From Deltaproteobacteria bacterium (GTDB lineage Bacteria; UBA10199; JACPAL01; JACOUP01): 11,671 nt of DNA. The translations under genes and the position numbers were made by a program. The stretch is from positions 1-11,671 of the forward strand of contig JAUSKE010000166.1 in NCBI GenBank assembly GCA_030649435.1, read 5' to 3'. The notes below the pieces were generated by a model. The model was not told where the DNA came from, ran no database searches, and worked only from the letters and a program-made list of their open reading frames with translations. Below are positions 1-5,774 of the stretch, one piece after another. Each line of letters starts with the position of its first letter. The first letter of the stretch is position 1.

Positions 1-656
1 GTTTCTTCAATCCAGCCAGCGGCAATCATTCGATCGATCCGCTCGTCGATTCGCCGGTTCAATTCTTCGCGGGGCAAGGTGAGGCCAATTTTAAGCGTTG
101 GGGCGCAGCCAGCAGCGCCCCTACCCTCCTTCCAAAATGCCGAAATCGGTTTCCCCGTCAATTCGTAAACTTCTAATGCACGAATAATCCTCTGCCGATT
201 TCTAGAAGGGATCTTGGTGGCGGCAACCGGATCGACTCTCTGCAACTCCCGATGGAGCGACTCAATTCCCTCTTGTTCTACCCTCTTTTCAAGCGCTGAC
301 CTTGTTTTCGGATCGGCCGCTGGCCCGTCGAAGATCCCCTCCTCCAGCACCTTTATATAGAGACCGGTCCCACCGGCGATGATCACCTTTTTACCGCGCG
401 ATTGGATTTCCTCAATTTTCTGCAAGGCGAACCGTCTAAAATCGGCGGCGTTAAACTGCTCGGAGGGGTCGATCAAGTCAATCAGATGAAACGGCACCTT
501 GCCTCGCTCTTTCGGCGTCGGCTTGGCGGTACCGATATCGAGGCCACGATAGACTTGACCGGAATCGGCGCTGATAATCTCCGCACCTTCCTTCAGCGCC
601 AGATCAATGGCATGAGCCGTTTTTCCGACGGCTGTCGGGCCGCAGATGATGATCAT
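1..656 (-). CDS. miaA: tRNA dimethylallyltransferase MiaA (partial, C-terminus beyond the window edge)
   Basis: MiaA transfers a dimethylallyl group from DMAPP to N6 of A37 in tRNAs that read codons starting with U, the first step toward ms2i6A. Reading leftward from the ATG at 656 the protein begins MIIICGPTAVGKT, the family P-loop. It continues with SADSGQVYRGLDIGTAKPT at about residues 29-47 (the DSxQVYRxxDIGTAKP signature), AGGTGLYIK at about 94-102, NRQRIIRALEVYELTGKP in the middle and an EELNRRIDERIDRM segment near the edge. About 218 residues are visible; the family is usually near 300, so roughly the last third is missing. The reading frame is open to the edge. Its ATG overlaps the mutL stop by one base (TAATG on the minus strand), so translation is probably coupled to mutL, and no separate promoter or ribosome binding site is needed. 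mutL-miaA adjacency is conserved in many bacteria. Identification is secure. Confidence 0.96.
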   Translation of the reverse strand, partial: MIIICGPTAVGKTAHAIDLALKEGAEIISADSGQVYRGLDIGTAKPTPKERGKVPFHLIDLIDPSEQFNAADFRRFALQKIEEIQSRGKKVIIAGGTGLYIKVLEEGIFDGPAADPKTRSALEKRVEQEGIESLHRELQRVDPVAATKIPSRNRQRIIRALEVYELTGKPISAFWKEGRGAAGCAPTLKIGLTLPREELNRRIDERIDRMIAAGWIEE

Positions 657-2425
657 TAGATTCTTCGCTTAAATCCTTTTTCAAGGTCAGTCCATGGGAT
701 CTCGATCGCCACCGGCCGGCCGTGGGGACAATTCGAGGAAAACGGGATCCCTTCCAAATCCTTGAGCAACGCCGTCATTTCAGGAAGGGCGAGAGAATCA
801 CCAGCACGAACCTGCCGGTGACAGGCGATCCGTTCCAAAACCTCCCTGAACCGTTCCCGAAGCGGCGTGAGTTTGTCGAACAAGGCGATCTCCCTGACCA
901 AGTCGTCCATCAATAGTTTGTAATCAATCGAACCCAAGAGCGATGGTGTCGACCGGATGACAAAGGTATTGCCGCCGAAAAAATCGACCTCAAGTCCAAA
1001 AGTATGCAATTCATCTGCATATTTTTTGAGAAGCGCCGTCTCCGAGGGCTGAAAATCAACCGTAAGGGGGATCAGCAAGCGCTGGCTTTTGATTCCCCCC
1101 TCTTCAAACTGTTTTTTCAATCTTTCAAAACCGATCCGCTCATGCGCCGCATGCTGATCGACCAACACCAGCGCCCCTTCCGAATCGCAGACGAGGTAAG
1201 TCCCGTGGACCTGACCCAAAACCCGAAGCGAACTGTGAGGGGTTTTGGAAAATTGAAATTGATCTCCCCTCCCTTGATGGGAGGGGATTAAGGGGAGGGT
1301 GACCACGGGATCACCCTCTCCCTGACCCTCCCCCATCAAAGGGGGAGGGGAATAATGTTGGCACCCACCCTCCTCCAATCCCACCGATTTTTTCCACGGC
1401 TGTGCTTCCAATGTTTTCCGAATCACCCGACGGATCGCATCGTGCACCGCGGAGCCGTTCGTCAAGCGAACCTCCGCCTTGGTTGGGTGGACGTTCACAT
1501 CGACCTCACTGAACGGGATTTTCAAATAAAGCACGACCCAGGGGAAACGCCCCTTCATCAAAAGATTTTCGTAGGCAGACAAGACGGCATGCTGGAGCGT
1601 CCGGTCTTTCACGAGTCGCCCGTTCACAAAATAAAAAAGGGAACGGGTCGTCGATAACGTCAGCTCCGGCGCCGAACAGAATCCAGAAATTTCAAGCGGA
1701 GAGGTCGGCCCCTGAAACGGAAAAAGGTGTGAAGCTAAATCCTCACCAAAAAGTGAGTGGAGCCTCTCTTTGATCGACTCGCCGCGAAGGGCAGAGAGCT
1801 CCTCTTTGCCGTCTTTCTTCAACCGAAAACCGACCGTCGGGTAGGCCAGAGCATACGCCTGTATCAGGTCAAAGATGTGCAGCGCCTCCGTCTCTGGCGA
1901 TTTTAAAAATTTGAGTCGTGCGGGGGTGTTGTAGAAAAGCTGGCGGACCTGCAACCGTGTGCCGACCGGAACAGAGACCTTCCCCTCCTTAACGATTGTT
2001 CCTCCTTCGAGCTCGATGAAGTGGCCAATCTCTTCGTTGGCCCGGCGACTTTCAATCCGGAGCGAAGAAACGGAGGCGATCGCCGCCAACGCCTCTCCGC
2101 GAAACCCAAGTGAGCGGATGCCAAAGAGGTCTTTTTCGTCGTGAATCTTGCTCGTCGCATGCCGAAGGATGGCGAACTGTAAATCCTCCGCCGTCATTCC
2201 GGAGCCATTGTCGGAGACCCAGAGGAGCGAACGGCCCCCTTTTTCAACCTCGATCAAGAGTTCAGTCGCACCGGCATCGAGGGCATTCTCCACAAGTTCT
2301 TTGATCACCGAGGCCGGTCGGTCCACCACCTCACCAGCGGCGATCTTAGAGATCAGGGCATCAGGCAGGACTTGAATCAGAGAACTCACAGAGCGAGAGA
2401 TATAGCATTTCAACTTTTTATGCAT
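656..2425 (-). CDS. mutL: DNA mismatch repair protein MutL (endonuclease type)
   Basis: MutL couples mismatch recognition by MutS to strand removal. The N-terminal GHKL ATPase is complete: ELVENALDAGAT (43-54), DNGSGM (72-77), LGFRGEAL (106-113) and a GTRLQVRQLFYNTPAR block. The C-terminal domain has the metal-binding endonuclease motif DQHAAHERIGFE (from residue 423, matching DQHAx2Ex4E), plus ACHRQVRAGD and CPHGRP (566-571). It should therefore nick DNA itself, as MutL does in bacteria without MutH. Length 589 is normal. The start is uncertain: ATG 2425 gives an N-terminus 12 residues longer than usual, while GTG 2389 gives MSSLIQVLP, closer to family starts. Neither has a clear Shine-Dalgarno sequence. 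Residues 359-388, in the linker between the two domains, are encoded by a twin-hairpin repeat (separate entry). A promoter is visible upstream at 2458-2486. miaA follows with a one-base overlap. Confidence 0.97.
   Translation of the reverse strand: MHKKLKCYISRSVSSLIQVLPDALISKIAAGEVVDRPASVIKELVENALDAGATELLIEVEKGGRSLLWVSDNGSGMTAEDLQFAILRHATSKIHDEKDLFGIRSLGFRGEALAAIASVSSLRIESRRANEEIGHFIELEGGTIVKEGKVSVPVGTRLQVRQLFYNTPARLKFLKSPETEALHIFDLIQAYALAYPTVGFRLKKDGKEELSALRGESIKERLHSLFGEDLASHLFPFQGPTSPLEISGFCSAPELTLSTTRSLFYFVNGRLVKDRTLQHAVLSAYENLLMKGRFPWVVLYLKIPFSEVDVNVHPTKAEVRLTNGSAVHDAIRRVIRKTLEAQPWKKSVGLEEGGCQHYSPPPLMGEGQGEGDPVVTLPLIPSHQGRGDQFQFSKTPHSSLRVLGQVHGTYLVCDSEGALVLVDQHAAHERIGFERLKKQFEEGGIKSQRLLIPLTVDFQPSETALLKKYADELHTFGLEVDFFGGNTFVIRSTPSLLGSIDYKLLMDDLVREIALFDKLTPLRERFREVLERIACHRQVRAGDSLALPEMTALLKDLEGIPFSSNCPHGRPVAIEIPWTDLEKGFKRRI
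1264..1350. repeat. Twin-hairpin palindromic repeat inserted in frame in mutL
   Basis: An 87-base imperfect palindrome. The left half (1264-1302) and right half (1311-1350) are reverse complements at most positions around an 8-base centre (1303-1310). Each half also folds alone: TCCCCTCCC (1265-1273) pairs with GGGAGGGGA (1279-1287) around TTGAT, and CCCTCCCCC (1326-1334) pairs with GGGGGAGGG (1341-1349) around ATCAAA. Both halves carry a CCATCAA core when read in the same sense. In mutL it encodes about 30 residues (SPPPLMGEGQGEG, a short bridge, then TLPLIPSHQGRG) in the flexible interdomain linker, with the frame kept. The base composition is unlike the flanking coding sequence. It resembles REP/MITE-like palindromes or Rickettsia palindromic elements in behaviour; the family itself is not identified. 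Confidence 0.8.
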
Positions 2426-2444
2426 ATAAAAAGTTAGAAATACT

Positions 2445-2463
2445 TATAGTGCCTTGCACTATA
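2445..2463. promoter_or_regulatory. Inverted repeat over the mutL promoter (candidate operator)
   Basis: TATAGTG (2445-2451), spacer CCTTG, CACTATA (2457-2463): perfect 7-base arms. It covers the mutL -10 box and the predicted start point, the usual place for a repressor site. It could also be chance in an AT-rich region. No regulator gene lies next to it. Confidence 0.35.
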
Positions 2464-2486
2464 TTCGATTGCAAGATCGAGGTCAA
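2458..2486 (-). promoter_or_regulatory. Sigma70-type promoter for mutL-miaA
   Basis: On the minus strand TTGACC (2486-2481) is followed by a 17-base spacer and TATAGT (2463-2458). These match the -35 and -10 consensus at 5 of 6 positions each with ideal spacing. Transcription would begin near 2451, upstream of both possible mutL starts (2425 and 2389). The -10 box forms one arm of a palindrome at 2445-2463. Seen by eye only; no transcript evidence. Confidence 0.6.
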
Positions 2487-2496
2487 TATAATAGGA
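2487..2496 (+). promoter_or_regulatory. Possible -10 box and weak ribosome binding site before plsB
   Basis: TATAAT (2487-2492) is a perfect -10 hexamer on the plus strand, but no good -35 lies 16-18 bases upstream. It is followed by AGGA (2493-2496), 10 bases before the ATG at 2507. If this -10 is used, transcription would start near 2499 and the mRNA would be almost leaderless, which would leave AGGA outside the transcript. Both readings cannot be right. Confidence 0.25.
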
Positions 2497-2506
2497 TTTA
2501 TTGCTT

Positions 2507-4471
2507 ATGACCAACGGGAATCCCTCTGGGATGGGAAATGAAGATCGTTCCCTTTGGGAGCGAGGGGCGCGCAGGTTTTGGGAAAGCCTCACGGGAGGCC
2601 TCTTCTTCTTCAAGAAAATTCCAGGCCAGCTCCTCTTCGCCCTGGAAAATTACCTCCGGAGCAAGACGAAGGAGATCCCCGGCCCCACCCCACTCTCGCG
2701 AGAAGAAGTGGTCGAGCTCCTCCTCAAAGAGCCGGCACTCCGGGAAACCCTCGAACAGTATTCGCAGGAAACCGGTTTTCCCATCACCGAGATGGAAAGA
2801 AAGGTCGCTGACCACTTAAAAGAGATCGCCGCCGAACTGAATTACCTCTCGTTTCCATTCTGGGACATCCTGCTCAGCTGGGTCTTCAACAAGATCTACG
2901 AAGGACTCCATGTCGACGAAGAGGGGTTGAACCGGATTCGCGACCGGGTTGGCACGGCGCCGGTCGTCTTCATCCCAAATCACCGGAGCCATACCGATTA
3001 CCTCCTCCTCTCTTATATCTTTTACCACCGGAAACTCCCGATGCCGTACGTCTGCGCCGGCAACAATCTGAATTTTTGGCCGCTCGGTTCTATTTTTCGG
3101 CGTGGCGGTGCCTTTTTCATTCGCCGTTCATTTGAGGGGCACAAACTCTACACCGCAGCCCTCAAGGCGTATCTCAAATACCTGATGAAGGAAAAGGCGT
3201 TCATCGGTCTCTTTATCGAAGGGACACGGAGCCGGACCGGAAAACTACTTCGGCCACGGATGGGGATCCTCTCCTACCTCTTGCAAAATTACCTGGATGG
3301 GGATGCTGGCAGCGACGTTTACCTCGTCCCCACCTCCCTCACCTACGAAACGGTCCTCGAAGAGAAGAGCTACATCCGTGAACAGGAAGGGGCGAGCAAG
3401 AAGGGGGAGAATGTCGGAAGTCTCTTCAAACTCCGAAAACACCTCCGGACCCGTACCGGCAAGGTCTACATCCAGTTTGCCGAACCACTCTCACTCAAAG
3501 AATTAGTCGATGAGATCGGGCGGGAGGATAAGCGAAAACTGACCGAGCAGGTCGCGCTTCAGGTCACCTACGGGATCAACAAGGTGACGGTCGTGACCGC
3601 CACGTCACTCGCGGCGATGGCGCTTCTGGCACACCCCAAGAAGGCGATCTACATGAGCGAGGTCGAACAAAAAACGGAGTTCTATCTAAAATACCTGCAA
3701 CAAAAGGGGTGCGGCCTCTCCGAGCCTCTTTTGCGAAACAAGCGGGGGGCGATCCGCGAGGCGGTGAACAAATACCTCCGATCAAACATGATGCGACCGT
3801 ACCACGATGAAGAAGGGACCTTTTACGTGCTGGATGAACAGAAGCGTTCGCTCATGGACTATTACAAAAACGGCGCGATCCACTTTTTTATTTCACTCTC
3901 CTGCCTCTCTTCGATCCTCTGCCGTCTGCAGGGGCAGACCACCAAACTGGTCGAGATTGAAAATGAATTTCGTGCGTTGCAAGAGATGTTCCGGCACGAA
4001 TTCACCTTCAGCCGCCGTCACCCGATTCAGGATCACCTCGAAAAAGTTTTGGCCTTCTTCGAAAAAGAAGAATGGCTCCGGCTCGCCGATAATCAGGTCA
4101 CCTTGACTGAACTGGGTCACGAAGCAGTGCCACCGCTGACACTGATCCTCAGAAACTACTTCGAATCATATTTTGTCGCCTGGCATGGCCTGAAATCATT
4201 TATGGGAAAGACGCTGGAGGAAAAAGAACTCGTTCGCTTCCTCCGAGATAAGGGATACCTCCTCCTCTTAAAGGAGAAGATCCGCTGCCCCGAAGCGCTC
4301 TCCACCTTCAACCTCCGAAACGCCCTCGCCTTCTTTAAAGATGAGCGGCTAATCGAAGAGGTGTTCCCCTCCTTCAGAAAACGGTTCCAACATTACTACA
4401 CGATCAAATCGGACCTCCAGAAGTATGAGACGATCGGCGAACGGATTTGGAAATACGTTACCATACATTAA
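2507..4471 (+). CDS. plsB: Glycerol-3-phosphate 1-O-acyltransferase (PlsB family)
   Basis: Transfers an acyl group from acyl-CoA or acyl-ACP to sn-1 of glycerol-3-phosphate, the first step of phospholipid synthesis, at the inner face of the cytoplasmic membrane. The four acyltransferase blocks are present in order: NHRSHTDY with catalytic HxxxxD (His159, Asp164); NLNFWP then GAFFIRRSF (201-209); FIEGTRSRTGK (236-246); and YLVPTSLTYE. The NLNFWP, GAFFIRR and SRTGKLL strings match E. coli PlsB closely and separate it from PlsC. The C-terminal helical region continues the PlsB pattern (LMDYYKNGAIHF resembles LMTYYRNNIAHM). At 654 residues it is shorter than the roughly 807-residue E. coli enzyme. 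A TTG at 2501 adds two residues; ATG 2507 is preferred because AGGA lies 10 bases upstream. It diverges from mutL and is followed by the DnaA-box gap. An N-terminal GGLFFFKKIPG stretch is hydrophobic but too short for a sure membrane span. Confidence 0.93.
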   Translation: MTNGNPSGMGNEDRSLWERGARRFWESLTGGLFFFKKIPGQLLFALENYLRSKTKEIPGPTPLSREEVVELLLKEPALRETLEQYSQETGFPITEMERKVADHLKEIAAELNYLSFPFWDILLSWVFNKIYEGLHVDEEGLNRIRDRVGTAPVVFIPNHRSHTDYLLLSYIFYHRKLPMPYVCAGNNLNFWPLGSIFRRGGAFFIRRSFEGHKLYTAALKAYLKYLMKEKAFIGLFIEGTRSRTGKLLRPRMGILSYLLQNYLDGDAGSDVYLVPTSLTYETVLEEKSYIREQEGASKKGENVGSLFKLRKHLRTRTGKVYIQFAEPLSLKELVDEIGREDKRKLTEQVALQVTYGINKVTVVTATSLAAMALLAHPKKAIYMSEVEQKTEFYLKYLQQKGCGLSEPLLRNKRGAIREAVNKYLRSNMMRPYHDEEGTFYVLDEQKRSLMDYYKNGAIHFFISLSCLSSILCRLQGQTTKLVEIENEFRALQEMFRHEFTFSRRHPIQDHLEKVLAFFEKEEWLRLADNQVTLTELGHEAVPPLTLILRNYFESYFVAWHGLKSFMGKTLEEKELVRFLRDKGYLLLLKEKIRCPEALSTFNLRNALAFFKDERLIEEVFPSFRKRFQHYYTIKSDLQKYETIGERIWKYVTIH

Positions 4472-4479
4472 TATTCACA
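4471..4479 (+). promoter_or_regulatory. Near-consensus DnaA box
   Basis: ATATTCACA differs from TTATNCACA only at the first base. Taken alone it means little; it is listed because it lies four bases before the perfect dyad and in the same orientation as its first box. Its first base is the last base of the plsB stop codon. Confidence 0.25.
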
Positions 4480-4482
4480 GGG

Positions 4483-4502
4483 TTATCCACAGTTGTGGAT
4501 AA
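4483..4502. promoter_or_regulatory. Head-to-head pair of perfect DnaA boxes (or terminator-like hairpin)
   Basis: TTATCCACA (4483-4491), GT, TGTGGATAA (4494-4502): two perfect consensus DnaA boxes facing each other. Flanking G4482 and C4503 extend the arms to 10 bases. As RNA the same sequence folds into a 9-base stem with an AGUU loop, followed by CUUUUA. It could therefore also be a weak intrinsic terminator for plsB, which ends 11 bases earlier. The exact fit to the DnaA consensus, and a third perfect copy about 85 bases on, favour DnaA binding. Whether it acts as origin, titration site or transcription control is not shown by the sequence. Confidence 0.6.
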
Positions 4503-4522
4503 CTTTTATGCCTAATCTTTGA

Positions 4523-4543
4523 GCAATCCGATTGAGGGATTGC
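4523..4543. other. Hairpin in the plsB-thiolase gap
   Basis: GCAATCC (4523-4529) and GGATTGC (4537-4543) form a perfect 7-base stem around GATTGAG. No T-run follows, so an intrinsic terminator is unlikely. It may be part of a leader structure for the thiolase mRNA. Confidence 0.35.
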
Positions 4544-4563
4544 GAAGTCTCAGTTTGCCGGGA

Positions 4564-4586
4564 GGTTCGGCTTCTCGAAGCCGACC
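4564..4586. other. Strong hairpin upstream of the thiolase gene
   Basis: TCGGCTTC (4567-4574) and GAAGCCGA (4577-4584) are exact complements. The outer GG and CC (4564-4565, 4585-4586) pair as well across a one-base bulge. It has no U-tract. The next base after it begins the third DnaA box. It could be an mRNA leader element or part of a protein-binding region. Confidence 0.4.
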
Positions 4587-4595
4587 TTATCCACA
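4587..4595 (+). promoter_or_regulatory. Third perfect DnaA box, upstream of the thiolase gene
   Basis: TTATCCACA is an exact consensus DnaA box, in the same orientation as the first box of the dyad and 28 bases before the thiolase ATG. At that position bound DnaA would be expected to affect transcription or early elongation of the thiolase gene. Together with the dyad there are three perfect 9-mers in about 113 bases, far above chance. Confidence 0.5.
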
Positions 4596-4622
4596 GGATC
4601 CGGGGAAAAAGTTGGAGGGGAT

Positions 4623-5774
4623 ATGAGTCACGCTTACATCATCGATGCCGTTCGCACACCACGCGGAAAGAGAAACGGTTCCCTCTCCCTCCTCCACCCG
4701 ATCGATCTGGCTGCCGCACCGCTCAAGGCACTAGTCGCCCGCCATAAAATTTCAAAAAAGATCGACGACGTCATCTACGGCTGTGTTTCACAGCGAGGGG
4801 AGCAAGATAACGTGATCGCCCGCGAGGCGGTTCTTGCGGCAGGGCTTCCCGAAGAGGTTCCGGGCTACACCGTCAACCGCTTCTGCGGCTCTGGACTGAA
4901 CGCCGTCATTGCCGCAACGCACGCCTTGATGGCGGGGCAAGATCATCTGATCATCGCCGGTGGTGTCGAGCATATGACCCGCGTCCCGATGGCGATCGAA
5001 TTCAAAATGGCTGGCTCCGGACTCGATCTCCGTTACCCTGAACTGGTCAACCAGGGGATCTCCGCCGAGAGGGTTGCGGAGAAATACAATTTTTCCCGCC
5101 GGATGCTGGACGAGTTTTCGGCAGAATCCCAAAAAAGAGCTGGGGTCGCCTGGGGAGAGAACCGTTTCGCCAAAAGCATCATCCCGATCAAGGCAAAAAA
5201 CCAAAAAGGGGAAGAGTTCCTCTTCGAAAAAGATGAACATATACGACCACAGACAACTGCTGATAGTTTGGCCACCTTAAAACCGGTCTTCAAGCCGGAT
5301 GGAAAAATCCATGCCGGCAACTCCTCTGGCATTGTCGATGGAGCGGGGGCAGTTCTGCTTGCCTCCGAAAAAGGGGTGAAGGAATCCGGCCTTAAACCGC
5401 GTGGTCGGGTCATCGCGACCGCACAGATCGGAAGCGACCCAATTTTGATGCTCCTGGGGCCGATCCCCTGCACACGGAAGGTCTTGCAAAAAGCGGGGCT
5501 CACACTGAAAGAGATCGATCTTTACGAAGTGAATGAGGCGTTTGCCCCGGTACCGATGGCCTGGTTACATGACTTAAAAGAGGAAGGGGCTGATTGGAAA
5601 AGACTGAATGTGAATGGCGGTGCGATCGCCCTCGGTCACCCGATCGGGGCGACCGGTGCAATGCTCGTTGGGACAATCTTGGATGAACTGGAACGGACTG
5701 ACAAACGGTACGGACTGGTCACTTTGTGTACCGGGTTGGGGATGGCAGTAGCCATGGTTATTGAAAGACTTTAG
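4623..5774 (+). CDS. Thiolase (acetyl-CoA acetyltransferase / 3-ketoacyl-CoA thiolase)
   Basis: Catalyses Claisen condensation of two acyl-CoA units or the reverse thiolytic cleavage of 3-ketoacyl-CoA. All active-site elements are present. The nucleophile Cys88 lies in VNRFCGSGLNAV, an Asn lies in NEAFA (about 304), His339 is in GGAIALGHPIGATGA, and Cys369 is in LCTGLGMA. At 383 residues it is a full-length thiolase. The start ATG follows GGAGGGG (4614-4620), a good though close ribosome binding site. No 3-hydroxyacyl-CoA dehydrogenase or enoyl-CoA hydratase lies beside it, so sequence alone cannot say whether it serves beta-oxidation (FadA-like) or acetoacetyl-CoA formation (AtoB-like). Its upstream gap holds three DnaA-box sequences and two hairpins. 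Its last four bases overlap the end of the convergent 917-residue gene, leaving no room for a terminator between them. Confidence 0.95.
   Translation: MSHAYIIDAVRTPRGKRNGSLSLLHPIDLAAAPLKALVARHKISKKIDDVIYGCVSQRGEQDNVIAREAVLAAGLPEEVPGYTVNRFCGSGLNAVIAATHALMAGQDHLIIAGGVEHMTRVPMAIEFKMAGSGLDLRYPELVNQGISAERVAEKYNFSRRMLDEFSAESQKRAGVAWGENRFAKSIIPIKAKNQKGEEFLFEKDEHIRPQTTADSLATLKPVFKPDGKIHAGNSSGIVDGAGAVLLASEKGVKESGLKPRGRVIATAQIGSDPILMLLGPIPCTRKVLQKAGLTLKEIDLYEVNEAFAPVPMAWLHDLKEEGADWKRLNVNGGAIALGHPIGATGAMLVGTILDELERTDKRYGLVTLCTGLGMAVAMVIERL

Noticed and set aside
100..121. GGGGCGC...GCGCCCC hairpin inside miaA
   Set aside because: A 7-base stem with an 8-base loop within conserved-length coding sequence, with no U-run. 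Probably a by-product of the Gly/Ala-rich codons.
1264..1350. CRISPR or intrinsic terminator
   Set aside because: There is a single palindromic unit with no repeat-spacer series, it lies inside an open coding frame, and no T-run follows.
4471..4622. Replication origin oriC
   Set aside because: The DnaA boxes fit, but the rRNA operon direction implies forks coming from the right. No dnaA, dnaN or mnmG gene is next to it, and there is no clear long AT-rich unwinding region. Kept as a DnaA-box cluster only.
4788..5240. 150-codon open frame on the minus strand inside the thiolase gene
   Set aside because: It lies wholly opposite a gene with all thiolase active-site motifs, has no ribosome binding site and shows no recognisable domain. 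It is a shadow of the G+C-rich sense frame.
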